Shown one piece after another: positions 1 through 6,625 of a DNA stretch of 13,949 nt (position 1 is the stretch's first letter; every line of letters starts with the position of its first letter). Under the pieces are notes generated by a model. It was not told the origin of the DNA. It ran no database searches and saw only the letters and a program-made list of their open reading frames with translations. Location of the stretch: NCBI GenBank assembly GCA_023127875.1, contig JAGMFA010000042.1:1-13949 (forward strand), read 5' to 3'. This stretch comes from Candidatus Zixiibacteriota bacterium (GTDB lineage: Bacteria > Zixibacteria > MSB-5A5 > SM1-73). The position numbers were made by a program, and so were the translations under genes.

Positions 1-1626
1 TGGTGTCCGGGAGACCCAGCTTCTGTGCACTATAAGGTAGCTTTGGAACAGGCAGATGGGAGGTTTCAGTTAGAGGGATGTTATGGATTTGGCCTGAATG
101 ATGGGGATGGGGGCGATCCCTTCCCAGGATACCAAGACAGGAGAGCTTTCGATGATACCACCACCCCCAGCTCACGGGATTACTATGATAATTCCACTCA
201 GGTGGCAGTGTGGAATATCTCCGATTCAGATTCAGCTATGTATGCTAACATAGATGTAACCTGGTCCCGACCTAATTTGGCAATAGAAGAATTCTTTTTC
301 AATGATTCCACCGGAGGTGATGGAGATGGAAGACCTGAACCGGATGAGACGGTAAAACTTTATTTTGCTCTTTCCAACACCTGGGCGGATTTTATCAATG
401 CTTGGGTGATCGCCTCTACGGATACTGAGGGGATTTATTTCTCCGTCGATTCGGTAAATTTGGGAGACATCAGCTCGGGGGACACTGTGGATAATTTTGG
501 TGATCCAATAGAGTTCACCGTCGCCTCAGATTTTCCCACCAAAAGAGTCAATTTTACCCTTCATATATGCGGGGATGGAGGAAGCTATTGCATTGATCTG
601 ATAAAAGAGAGAGCTGTTGGTCCAACGGAGATCCTTCTGGTGGACGATGCAGGCGATTACCAAAGCTACTATACCGACGCCCTGGACTCTATAAGGCAAA
701 TCTATGACATCTGGGAAGCCCACAGCAAAGGGGACCCGGATTTCTCGTTCAACCAATACGAATACCTGATCTGGTATACCGGAGACCATAGAACCTCTAT
801 GTTCACCCAAGCTCAAGTGGAGAGCTTGATGAGCTTTCTGGATAACGGCGGCAAGCTGTTTTTGACCAGTCAGGATGCGGTGGAGGTTCTCTCCGGCTCC
901 TCAGATCCTTGGGACACGCTGTTTTTGAATAACTATCTGCACGTAGGATACGGTGGATATTTCGGCGAGTATCTGATAGCAGAACAGGAGGGGGATGAGA
1001 TAGGGGACGGTACGTATATTTTTCCGCTGGGCTCTCCGGGAGCTCAAAATCAGACCTCCAAAGATATTTTGGTTCCTGATTCCGAGGCTAATCCAGTTTT
1101 GATCCACGGCCACAACTGGTTTGTCCCTGCTACGGACTCGTTTGCCGCCACCAAATTTCAAAACGACTTCTTCAAAGTGGTGGTGTTTGGATTTGGATTC
1201 GAGGCAATAAACCAAGACAAAGATGAGCACCAGGGAAAGATTCTTAGCAAGCCGCATATTGTGATGGAGAGAGTATTAAACTGGCTGAGAGGAAGTTCAG
1301 ACATCATCGACTGGGAGGAAGAGTTTGCCAGTCTGCCAAAGACCATACACCTTGCTCAGAACTATCCCAACCCTTTCAATCCGGAGACCAAAATAGAGTT
1401 CAGGATAAAGGGTGGAACATCCCTTGTTCACATTAGTTTTAAAATCTATAACATCCGGGGGCAACTGGTGAGAACGCTTTTGGATGAAGAACGGTCACCG
1501 GGAGTTTATTCGGTCACCTGGGACGGGAAGGATCAGAAAGGATATGAGGTCTCCAGCGGAATATATTTTTACCAACTAAAGACAGAAGACCACTCTGAGG
1601 TTAAGAAGATGATTTTGTTGAAATAG
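1..1626 (+). CDS. M6-family metalloprotease-like secreted protein, C-terminal part, with FlgD-like/T9SS sorting tail (5' partial)
   Basis: The reading frame is open from base 1 and ends at TAG 1624-1626 (541 codons visible), so the gene starts upstream; the GTG at 25 is internal. The first residues (H-Y-K-V-A-L-E-Q-A-D-G ... G-D-P-F-P-G) match the end of the peptidase domain of M6 (immune inhibitor A-like) metalloproteases; the zinc-binding HExxH must lie off the window. A beta-rich segment follows (about residues 85-205), then a 'LLVDD' alpha/beta domain (about 210-435). The last ~90 residues start with NYPNPFNP and end VKKMILLK, the FlgD-Ig / type IX secretion sorting-like tail seen on secreted proteins of FCB-group and related candidate phyla. 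It is the only plus-strand gene and is probably exported to degrade protein. Family assignment rests on motif recall; the tail is the surest part. Confidence 0.82.
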   Translation, partial: WCPGDPASVHYKVALEQADGRFQLEGCYGFGLNDGDGGDPFPGYQDRRAFDDTTTPSSRDYYDNSTQVAVWNISDSDSAMYANIDVTWSRPNLAIEEFFFNDSTGGDGDGRPEPDETVKLYFALSNTWADFINAWVIASTDTEGIYFSVDSVNLGDISSGDTVDNFGDPIEFTVASDFPTKRVNFTLHICGDGGSYCIDLIKERAVGPTEILLVDDAGDYQSYYTDALDSIRQIYDIWEAHSKGDPDFSFNQYEYLIWYTGDHRTSMFTQAQVESLMSFLDNGGKLFLTSQDAVEVLSGSSDPWDTLFLNNYLHVGYGGYFGEYLIAEQEGDEIGDGTYIFPLGSPGAQNQTSKDILVPDSEANPVLIHGHNWFVPATDSFAATKFQNDFFKVVVFGFGFEAINQDKDEHQGKILSKPHIVMERVLNWLRGSSDIIDWEEEFASLPKTIHLAQNYPNPFNPETKIEFRIKGGTSLVHISFKIYNIRGQLVRTLLDEERSPGVYSVTWDGKDQKGYEVSSGIYFYQLKTEDHSEVKKMILLK

Positions 1627-1661
1627 GTTCGGCTGTTCAGAGCGTATCCGAATACAAGAAA

Positions 1662-1718
1662 GGTAGCCGCAGGCTTTAGCCTGCGTATCTTCCTCGCACC
1701 CTAAAGGGTACGGCTACC
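1662..1718. repeat. 57-bp palindromic repeat, GGTAGCCG/CGGCTACC ends
   Basis: The ends GGTAGCCG (1662-1669) and CGGCTACC (1711-1718) are perfect inverted repeats. Inside are two further hairpins, GCAGGC-TTTA-GCCTGC and ACCCT-AA-AGGGT. The right half recurs at 2225-2245, and a variant occurs at 4084-4118, so this is a dispersed family. Confidence 0.75.
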
Positions 1719-1745
1719 GGTACAATTGTTGTCTTGTCTTTCCTC

Positions 1746-1802
1746 CGTAGACGGGGCTTCCAGCCCCGCATCAATCCGGCGGGCAGGGGTGCCCGCCCTA
1801 CG
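1746..1802. repeat. 57-bp palindromic repeat with two GC-rich hairpins
   Basis: CGTAG near the left edge pairs with CTACG at the right edge. Within are a GGGGCT/AGCCCC hairpin and a GGCGGGCA/TGCCCGCC hairpin. The size and double-hairpin plan match the repeat at 1662-1718, but the sequence differs. Confidence 0.65.
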
Positions 1803-1813
1803 AACTTTATAGG

Positions 1814-1840
1814 TCGGATATGCCCCGCAGGGCTATCCGA
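1814..1840. repeat. 27-bp hairpin repeat
   Basis: TCGGATA (1814-1820) pairs with TATCCGA (1834-1840), with an inner GCCC/GGGC stem. No T-run follows on either strand, so it is not an obvious terminator. It is probably another dispersed palindromic unit. Confidence 0.5.
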
Positions 1841-1880
1841 TATGTTGTCTAAACAAGTGAACACATCTTAGTATTTGGTA

Positions 1881-2168
1881 AATCCCCCTTTGTCCCAATA
1901 ATGTTGCGTTAAATAAAATCACGCCTTATAACCCCTCCTAACCTCCCCTTATCAGGGGAGGAACGCTCTATGTCCCCCTTGATAAGGGGTTCACCCTGAA
2001 GGGTTCACCCTGAAGGGGACAACAGGGGGTTAGGGTTTAGCAGGAAGCCTTACCTATACCTTCTAACCCCTCTTAACCTACCTTATCAGAATGTTTAACC
2101 ATACAGCTACGATTAACGCAACACTATTGCCTTTGTCCCCCTTTATAAAAGGGGGATTGAGGGGGATT
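1881..2168. repeat. C/G-rich palindromic repeat split by MITE copy 1
   Basis: Removing the MITE and one 9-bp duplication joins AATCCCCC at 1881-1888 to the CCCCCTTTATAAAAGGGGG-like sequence and GGGGGATT at 2151-2158 and 2161-2168. The rebuilt site is itself a palindromic C-rich/G-rich repeat, so the MITE is nested inside an older repeat. Confidence 0.65.
1896..2129. mobile_element. 234-bp MITE, copy 1
   Basis: The element has near-perfect terminal inverted repeats: left CAATAATGTTGCGTTAA, and the right end read in reverse CAATAGTGTTGCGTTAA (one mismatch in 17). It is flanked on both sides by the same 9 bases, CCTTTGTCC (1887-1895 and 2130-2138), a target-site duplication. It has no transposase and no credible ORF. 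By eye all 234 bases equal the copy at 3810-4043, which implies recent mobilisation by a transposase encoded elsewhere. The interior is C/G-rich, with a tandem 14-bp direct repeat (GGGTTCACCCTGAA twice). IS families that make 9-bp duplications include IS1, the IS10/IS50 groups of IS4, and the IS903 group of IS5; the parent family is not settled from this sequence. Confidence 0.92.
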
Positions 2169-2224
2169 GCAAAAGATTGTTTCTCCCAACATTGCCAAAA
2201 ATTTGTCACGTTAAAAAGTTGATA

Positions 2225-2245
2225 ACCCTAAAGGGTGCGGCTACC
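2225..2245. repeat. Half-copy of the GGTAGCCG palindromic repeat
   Basis: ACCCTAAAGGGTGCGGCTACC repeats the right half of the unit at 1662-1718 (1698-1718) with one difference. Confidence 0.6.
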
Positions 2246-2262
2246 ACAAACATCCTGTCTTT

Positions 2263-2292
2263 GTCCGAAAGTCCTAAAAGGACATTTCGGAC
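2263..2292 (-). other. Strong hairpin directly after the rluB stop
   Basis: GTCCGAAA (2263-2270) pairs with TTTCGGAC (2285-2292), and GTCC (2271-2274) with GGAC (2280-2283), around a TAAAA loop. It begins at the base after the rluB stop codon in the transcribed direction. The hairpin is followed by AAAGACAG rather than a U-run, so it could be an mRNA 3'-end stabiliser, a weak terminator or just another palindromic repeat. Confidence 0.45.
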
Positions 2293-3009
2293 CTACCCAA
2301 GCCCCACCATCTTCTTAAGACGCATAATCTCTCTTTCTGACAAGTATCTCCACTGTCCAGTTTTCAAACCCTTTGTGGTTAAGTAGGCAAACTTGTTGCG
2401 TTTCAAATCAATCACCGAAATGCCCACCACCTGACACATTCTCTTTATCTCCCTTTTCCTGCCCTCCTTTAGTGTCAGTTCAAAGACAGACTTCTCTTCA
2501 CCCTTTTTGATGATTTTTCCTTCACATCGGGCAACAACGCCTTCCTCCAGTTTTATCCCCTGCTTGAATTTTTTTAAAATCTTTTGATCTATCATTCCCT
2601 TGACAGTGACCATATAGGTTTTTTCGATCTGAAATTTGGGGTGGGTCAAACGAAAAGTTAGCTCTCCATCGTTGGTCAGAAGAAGGACCCCTTCCGTGTT
2701 TTGATCTAATCTTCCCACTGGAAAGACTTTTTTATCTTTGCCCACCAGATCCAAAACTGTGGGACGACGGAAGTTGTCCTTGACTGTGGAAAGATACCCT
2801 TTGGGCTTATTTAACAGGACATAAATGAGATTTCCCTGAAGGGAGACCTTCTTGCCATCGACGGTGACCTCATCGACCTTTTCGTCAATCAGGACTCCTA
2901 ACTTCTGAACAAGGATTCCATTAACACACACCTGTCCGGATTGAATCAGAAGGTCGGCCCCTCGTCGGGAGCAGACGCCCGAACGGGCTAAGAATTTATT
3001 TAGCCTCAT
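2293..3009 (-). CDS. rluB: RsuA/RluB-family 23S rRNA pseudouridine synthase
   Basis: This 238-residue protein has the usual size for the family. An N-terminal S4 RNA-binding domain (about residues 1-48, MRLNKFLARSG...CSRRGAD) precedes the pseudouridine synthase core. The catalytic aspartate is D102 in G-R-L-D-Q-N-T-E-G, followed by the typical LLLTNDGE. The later KTY and GRKREIKRM motifs are conserved family features. The enzyme isomerises a uridine in ribosomal RNA, probably the RluB position in helix 80 of 23S rRNA; RluB, RluE, RluF and RsuA are close relatives, so the exact target is inferred from the scpB-rluB neighbourhood common in bacteria. The start overlaps the end of scpB by 14 bp, so the two are co-transcribed. 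A strong hairpin follows its stop. Confidence 0.93.
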   Translation of the reverse strand: MRLNKFLARSGVCSRRGADLLIQSGQVCVNGILVQKLGVLIDEKVDEVTVDGKKVSLQGNLIYVLLNKPKGYLSTVKDNFRRPTVLDLVGKDKKVFPVGRLDQNTEGVLLLTNDGELTFRLTHPKFQIEKTYMVTVKGMIDQKILKKFKQGIKLEEGVVARCEGKIIKKGEEKSVFELTLKEGRKREIKRMCQVVGISVIDLKRNKFAYLTTKGLKTGQWRYLSEREIMRLKKMVGLG

Positions 3010-3733
3010 CTTCCGGGGAAACTTGAGGAGAATTTTCTGAAGAGAGGTTCACGGGGATTTCTGTTTTAGGTTCTTCTTTTTTTACAGGCTTCTCTTCCCC
3101 CTCTTCTTTCTTTTCTTCCGCTAATTTATCAAATCCTATGGCTCCTGCAGACATTTCTTCAGCAAAGGAAGGAGGCTCTTTTGCTTTAAGGATTCTCTCC
3201 AGCTCCTCCATCTTGGGAAGGTCATCCACATCATTTAAGCCAAAGTGGGTTAAAAACTCCTGGGTGGTACCATACAGAAGGGGTCTTCCCGGGGCAGGCT
3301 TTCTCCCCACGATGGTGATGAGCTTGCGATCCAGCAGAGTACAAAGCGGTCCCTCGCTGTTGACCCCTCTTAAGCGGTCGATCTCTGTTTTTACAATGGG
3401 CTGTTTATAAGCCACGATGGAGAGAACCTCCAGCGCCTGTGGGGAAAGCCTTTCCCTTCTGTTATGTGAAAACAAAGCTTTTACCCAGGGAGCGAAATCG
3501 GGAAGCGTATACATGCGGTAGCCTTTGGCAACCTTTTTTATGGCGAAGCTATGTCCGCCGGATAAGTATCTTTCATTCAGGTGGCCTACCGCCTGTTCAA
3601 TCTGCTCAGGTGTAATGTCTTTTATGACCGCCTGAATTTGCTCGGCAGACAAAGGCTTCTCCGAGGCGAAAAGCAAAGCTTCTATTATGGGCTGGTGATT
3701 GTTTTCTGTTTCCAAATTTTTTTCCTTATTCAA
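2996..3733 (-). CDS. scpB: Segregation and condensation protein B (ScpB)
   Basis: This is the winged-helix subunit of the SMC-ScpA-ScpB condensin complex that organises and separates chromosomes. The core P-I-I-E-A-L-L-F-A-S-E-K-P-L, the S-P-Q-A-L-E-V-L-S-I-V-A-Y-K-Q-P-I segment and the R-G-V-N-S motif are ScpB hallmarks, covering about residues 14-170. A charged, Glu/Lys-rich tail (about 180-245) is dispensable-looking. No ATG is available: the first possible start is TTG at 3733 just after an in-frame stop. A second TTG (codon 7, 3715) has AAGGA about 7 bases upstream and may be the true start. scpA, the usual upstream partner, is absent; a MITE lies 76 bp upstream instead. The gene overlaps rluB by 14 bp. 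Confidence 0.92.
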   Translation of the reverse strand: MNKEKNLETENNHQPIIEALLFASEKPLSAEQIQAVIKDITPEQIEQAVGHLNERYLSGGHSFAIKKVAKGYRMYTLPDFAPWVKALFSHNRRERLSPQALEVLSIVAYKQPIVKTEIDRLRGVNSEGPLCTLLDRKLITIVGRKPAPGRPLLYGTTQEFLTHFGLNDVDDLPKMEELERILKAKEPPSFAEEMSAGAIGFDKLAEEKKEEGEEKPVKKEEPKTEIPVNLSSENSPQVSPEDEAK

Positions 3734-3775
3734 TAAAACACGTTAACAACAATTCCTACCTCTCCCCCTTTGTTT

Positions 3776-3802
3776 CCCCCTCTCCATGAAATGGAGAGAG
3801 GG
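3776..3802. repeat. CCCCCTCTCCAT palindromic repeat, target of MITE copy 2
   Basis: CCCTCTCCAT and ATGGAGA(GA)GGG form a hairpin with a GAA loop, followed by GGATTCAGG. The sequence continues beyond the MITE as GGATTCAGGGGGTGAGG (4044-4060), so the second MITE also landed in a pre-existing palindromic repeat. Confidence 0.6.
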
Positions 3803-3809
3803 ATTCAGG

Positions 3810-4043
3810 CAATAATGTTGCGTTAAATAAAATCACGCCTTATAACCCCTCCTAACCTCCCCTTATCAGGGGAGGAACGCTCTATGTCCCCCTTGATAAG
3901 GGGTTCACCCTGAAGGGTTCACCCTGAAGGGGACAACAGGGGGTTAGGGTTTAGCAGGAAGCCTTACCTATACCTTCTAACCCCTCTTAACCTACCTTAT
4001 CAGAATGTTTAACCATACAGCTACGATTAACGCAACACTATTG
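3810..4043. mobile_element. 234-bp MITE, copy 2
   Basis: This copy has the same length, ends and, as far as can be read by eye, the same sequence in every base as the copy at 1896-2129, in the same orientation. It is bounded by a different perfect 9-bp target duplication, GGATTCAGG (3801-3809 and 4044-4052), proving an independent insertion. It lies between butyrate kinase and scpB, 76 bp upstream of the scpB start, where it may separate scpB from its ancestral promoter or from scpA. It holds no gene. Confidence 0.92.
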
Positions 4044-4083
4044 GGATTCAGGGGGTGAGGTTTCTAAAGCTCCGATATATTTA

Positions 4084-4118
4084 GCCTGCGTTAGTCCTTC
4101 GCCCAGATGGGCGGCTAC
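4084..4118. repeat. Variant of the GGTAGCCG palindromic repeat
   Basis: It contains GCCTGCG, a GCCCA-GA-TGGGC hairpin and the CGGCTACC terminus shared with 1662-1718 and 2225-2245. It lies just beyond the butyrate kinase stop codon (4121). Confidence 0.55.
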
Positions 4119-4120
4119 CA

Positions 4121-5218
4121 CTATTCATCCTTAACTATCTCCGGATAAGTTTTAGCTTCCTCCTCTCCCCTGAGCACCCGGAGAACTCCTAAAGCTAAAG
4201 CCTTCATCTCATCCTCTCCGGCGTAGACCAAAACTTCAGAGAGAAATCCTACCCATTCTCTCAGTTTATCCACCACATAGCCTGAATGTGCCAATCCTCC
4301 GGTTAGAACTATAGCATCTACCTTTCCTTTTAAAGCTACTGCTCGACTGCCGATCTCGCAAGCAATCTGATAGATCATAGCATCATAAACTCTCTGAGCT
4401 TCTTTGTTTCCCTCCTGGATCATCTTCTCCACGTCTTTAGCACTGTTCGTGTCAAGATAAGCTACCAGTCCTCCGCGACCCACCAATCTTTTCTTTACCT
4501 GATCAATCGTAGCTTTCCCTGAGAAACACCATTCAGCGAACTCGAACATGGGTAAACTGCCTGCCCTTCCGGGAGTAAAGGGTCCGCTATCCAAAGCATT
4601 GTTGGCATCGATCACCTTCCCCTTATGAATGGCGGCAACGGAGATTCCTCCTCCCAGATGGGCAACGATCAGATTGATCTGGTCAAGCCTTTCTCTCAGG
4701 GCTTTAGCAGCCAGCCTTGCGGTGGCTTTGACATTTAAGGCGTGAAAAAGGCTTTTTCGGGGAAACTTCGGCAGACCAGAATATCTGGACATGGGTTGGA
4801 ATTCATCCACGGATGGGGGATCTACGATAAATGAGGGAATATGATAGTCCCAGCCGATGCCAAAAGCCAACACCGCACCCAGATTGGAGGGATGTTCCCC
4901 ACCATAAGCATTGCGCCCATCTTCGATCATCAGCTCGTTCACCTGATAGGTCCCGCTTACCACCGGACGGAAAAGCCCTCCCCTTCCCACCACTGCAGAA
5001 AGCGTCTCCGGCTTCATATGAGCATCCTCTAAAGCTTCCTTTATCAGTTTTTTTCGGAACTCGTATTGATCCCATACCCGGGCAAAAGGCTCCAGTTCTA
5101 ACTTACTGTGATTGATGCTGCGGGAGAAAACCTGCTCCTCGTCCTCAAACACCGCTATCTTGGTGGAGGTGGAGCCGGGATTTATCACCAGGATTCTGAA
5201 TTTTTTGTTATCACCCAT
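4121..5218 (-). CDS. buk: Butyrate kinase (branched-chain carboxylate kinase family)
   Basis: This 365-residue member of the acetokinase/butyrate kinase family has the usual length. It converts butyryl-phosphate (or isobutyryl- and isovaleryl-phosphate) plus ADP to the free acid plus ATP in the cytoplasm. The N-terminal phosphate loop L-V-I-N-P-G-S-T-S-T-K is at about residues 10-20. The family motifs A-H-L-G-G-G-I-S-V (about 186-194) and S-G-P-F-T-P-G-R-A-G-S-L-P follow, then V-L-T-G-G-L-A near the C-terminus. The ATG at 5218 is preceded by GAGGAG (5224-5229) with 5-nt spacing, a clear ribosome site that fixes the start. No phosphotransbutyrylase is in the window. In Bacillus a leucine dehydrogenase gene stands next to buk; here the nearest one is about 1.4 kb upstream, with toxin-antitoxin genes between. 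Confidence 0.94.
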   Translation of the reverse strand: MGDNKKFRILVINPGSTSTKIAVFEDEEQVFSRSINHSKLELEPFARVWDQYEFRKKLIKEALEDAHMKPETLSAVVGRGGLFRPVVSGTYQVNELMIEDGRNAYGGEHPSNLGAVLAFGIGWDYHIPSFIVDPPSVDEFQPMSRYSGLPKFPRKSLFHALNVKATARLAAKALRERLDQINLIVAHLGGGISVAAIHKGKVIDANNALDSGPFTPGRAGSLPMFEFAEWCFSGKATIDQVKKRLVGRGGLVAYLDTNSAKDVEKMIQEGNKEAQRVYDAMIYQIACEIGSRAVALKGKVDAIVLTGGLAHSGYVVDKLREWVGFLSEVLVYAGEDEMKALALGVLRVLRGEEEAKTYPEIVKDE

Positions 5219-5289
5219 TACGTCTCCTCGATACCACCCGAGGCTTGAAACCCTTATCTGGAATAAGTCTGAATTTATTCTCAGACATT

Positions 5290-5637
5290 TTAATCCCCGC
5301 TATTTATTTCAACCAATATTTTAGATATTTGACTTCTAAGTTCTGGTATATTCTTGGTTGAGATTTTCCAGACCAACTCAAGGTCTACTCCAAAATAGCC
5401 ATGAATGAGTTTGTCACGCAGACCCGCAATATCACTCCAAGGGATCTCTTTATATTTTCTTCTCAGCACCCCAGATAAATTCTTCACCGCTTCTCCAATT
5501 ATCTCAAGTTGCCTTATCACCGCGCTTTGAACCAGATTATTCTTAAAAAACTCATCTCTCTCCATCGACCCTATGAAGCTTTCTATATAACCCGCAGCTT
5601 CATATATATGTTGAAGATATATTTTATCTTTTTTCAT
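5290..5637 (-). CDS. hepT: HepT-like HEPN ribonuclease toxin (DUF86)
   Basis: This small helical protein of 115 residues carries the HEPN RNase motif Rx4HxY as R74...H79-G-Y81 (R-D-K-L-I-H-G-Y). The I-R-Q-L-E-I-I-G-E-A segment (residues 41-50) is typical of the DUF86/HepT family. HepT proteins cleave RNA and are neutralised by a partner nucleotidyltransferase, MntA, which adds AMP to the conserved tyrosine near the active site. Its start overlaps the end of the mntA-like gene by 14 bp, the classic layout of this type VII toxin-antitoxin system. All catalytic residues are present, so it looks functional. Confidence 0.9.
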   Translation of the reverse strand: MKKDKIYLQHIYEAAGYIESFIGSMERDEFFKNNLVQSAVIRQLEIIGEAVKNLSGVLRRKYKEIPWSDIAGLRDKLIHGYFGVDLELVWKISTKNIPELRSQISKILVEINSGD

Positions 5638-5953
5638 AAATAACCTTCATTGAATTTAGCACTTCTTCTCTCATGTAAGGACTTATACTCCCAACAGTTA
5701 AAAGATCCACCTTTCTTTTGAATAATTTCTTTAGTTCTCTTTCTGCGTGGATTAAATCTAAGAGACTTTTCTCTTTTGTCTCAGCAAATCTTATCAATAT
5801 ATCAATGTCACTTCTCTTTTTTTGATCTCCTCTAACAAAAGAGCCAAATAACGCCATAAAGACGATGTCATTTTCCTCACAGATTTTGGCTATTTTCTCT
5901 TCTAAGTTTTCTTTCTTTGCCAGGTTCTGCAAATTCTTGACCTTAATCATCAT
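5624..5953 (-). CDS. mntA: MntA-like minimal nucleotidyltransferase antitoxin
   Basis: This 109-residue protein has the nucleotidyltransferase signature GSx10DxD: G37-S38, then D49-I-D51, with a third likely metal ligand at D83 (K-V-D-L-L). In characterised MntA/HepT pairs this enzyme AMPylates the HEPN toxin and thereby blocks its RNase activity. It directly precedes hepT with a 14-bp overlap. Two consecutive ATG codons start the frame (5953 and 5950), and no clear Shine-Dalgarno sequence is seen. The Lys/Glu-rich, AT-rich composition differs from the neighbouring metabolic genes, which fits acquisition as a mobile module. Confidence 0.9.
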   Translation of the reverse strand: MMIKVKNLQNLAKKENLEEKIAKICEENDIVFMALFGSFVRGDQKKRSDIDILIRFAETKEKSLLDLIHAERELKKLFKRKVDLLTVGSISPYMREEVLNSMKVIYEKR

Positions 5954-6006
5954 TTGATCACTGCTCTTTTTAAAAAAGCCGCCCTTTCATCTAACGTTCC
6001 GAGTTC

Positions 6007-6117
6007 GTAGGTCAAGCATGGCGTCCAAGCGGACGCTTGCCCGTCTGGGCAGACGGATCCGTAGGATAGCCTGCTTGATCCATATGGATCAACCACCCTT
6101 CGGGATGGTTGACCTAC
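6007..6117. repeat. 111-bp compound palindromic repeat with nested hairpins
   Basis: The outer arms GTAGGTCAA (6007-6015) and TTGACCTAC (6109-6117) are perfect inverted repeats. Inside stand GCGTCC-AAGC-GGACGC (6021-6036), CCGTCTG-GG-CAGACGG (6041-6056), the palindrome TGATCCATATGGATCA and an ACCACCC-TTC-GGGATGGT hairpin. Two blocks, 6026-6042 and 6040-6051, recur inside the mutase coding sequence (8594-8610 and 8632-8643). The unit lies between the two nucleotidyltransferase modules, 8 bp past the stop of the truncated HEPN frame. It has no coding role of its own. Confidence 0.8.
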
Positions 6118-6125
6118 AAAAACCC

Positions 6126-6218
6126 TCAACACAAAATGCTTTTCACCGCTTCCGCCCTTCTGATTCTCTCCTCTGCCTGTCTTAGCCGATAGAGAAAAAG
6201 AGTCTCTTTATCTGTCAT
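6126..6218 (-). pseudogene. Truncated HEPN-like partner of the upstream nucleotidyltransferase (30 codons)
   Basis: The frame begins ATG at 6218, overlapping the nucleotidyltransferase stop in the ATGA arrangement expected for a translationally coupled pair. Its first residues (M-T-D-K-E-T-L-F-L-Y-R-L-R-Q-A-E-E) resemble the N-terminus of HEPN-domain proteins that pair with such nucleotidyltransferases. It stops after 30 residues, before any Rx4H catalytic motif, and 8 bp later the 111-bp palindromic repeat begins. The second half (A-E-E-R-I-R-R ... A-V-K-S-I-L) is also close to the C-terminus of the neighbouring dehydrogenase: 32 of 38 bases match between 6140-6177 and 6670-6707. It may therefore be a recombinant remnant rather than simple truncation. 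Identification as HEPN is from motif memory. Confidence 0.5.
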
Positions 6219-6532
6219 ACCTTCACCCCTTCCTTTACGATGTTTTCTACTATCGGTGAGGCTCTCAATGGAGACTCTTCAATTTCATGCCTTGTAAAAA
6301 TGAGGGGCGAAATAACCACACGATGTCTAAAACCGACTTCCCATACAATATCGGAAATCTTGTTTTTTGTTTCCTTGTCCAGTGACTCCACTTCAATAAA
6401 AACATCCATGTCCGAATATTCATCCATATCCCCTCGTGCCCTTGAACCAAAAACTCTGAAATCAACCAAGCGGATAACCCCGGATAACCTTGCTTTTAAT
6501 TCTTTAGCTATTTCAAAATCTTTCTGTTCCAT
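6215..6532 (-). CDS. Nucleotidyltransferase-domain protein (orphan MNT antitoxin-like)
   Basis: This 105-residue protein carries GSx10DxD as G29-S30 and D41-M-D43, the metal-binding core of minimal nucleotidyltransferases. The position where a third acidic ligand is often found reads V-V-I-S-P-L, so that residue may be missing. The ATG at 6532 is preferred; an upstream TTG (6553) would add seven residues but has no better ribosome site. It belongs to the NTase/HEPN toxin-antitoxin class, but its partner, overlapping by ATGA, is cut to 30 codons, so any antitoxin role here is probably vestigial. It lies 93 bp downstream of the dehydrogenase on the same strand. Confidence 0.85.
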   Translation of the reverse strand: MEQKDFEIAKELKARLSGVIRLVDFRVFGSRARGDMDEYSDMDVFIEVESLDKETKNKISDIVWEVGFRHRVVISPLIFTRHEIEESPLRASPIVENIVKEGVKV

Positions 6533-6625
6533 TATTTTTTTCCCATACGCCAAACAATGTTAGTGATCTTTCTGAATTTTTGCAGGCTAAACAAGTCCAA
6601 AGGACTGCTTGGCAAAAAGACTCTC

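Larger units (their letters stand above)
1627..2292. other. Gene-free repeat tract between the protease and rluB
   Basis: No credible gene is visible in these 666 bases. They lie between two convergent genes. The tract is a pile of separate palindromic units (1662-1718, 1746-1802, 1814-1840, 2225-2245, 2263-2292) plus one MITE (1896-2129) inserted into a further C/G-rich palindrome. Short frames crossing it, such as 2177-2386, run through the repeats and are not protein-like. Confidence 0.8.

Noticed and set aside
1881..2168. CRISPR array
   Set aside because: The repeats here are inverted and nested with no regular direct-repeat/spacer spacing, and no cas genes are present.
2263..2292. Rho-independent terminator for rluB
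   Set aside because: The stem is strong but followed by AAAGACAG, not a T-run, so only a hairpin is claimed.
2177..2386. 69-codon plus-strand frame
   Set aside because: It crosses a palindromic repeat, the post-rluB hairpin and the antisense end of rluB; no protein-like character.
4803..5115. Several 60-95-codon frames opposite or shifted within buk
   Set aside because: They are shadows of the clearly conserved butyrate kinase frame.
5950..6132. 60-codon minus-strand frame between the two nucleotidyltransferase genes
   Set aside because: It is the translation of the 111-bp palindromic repeat and lacks a ribosome site; treated as repeat, not gene.
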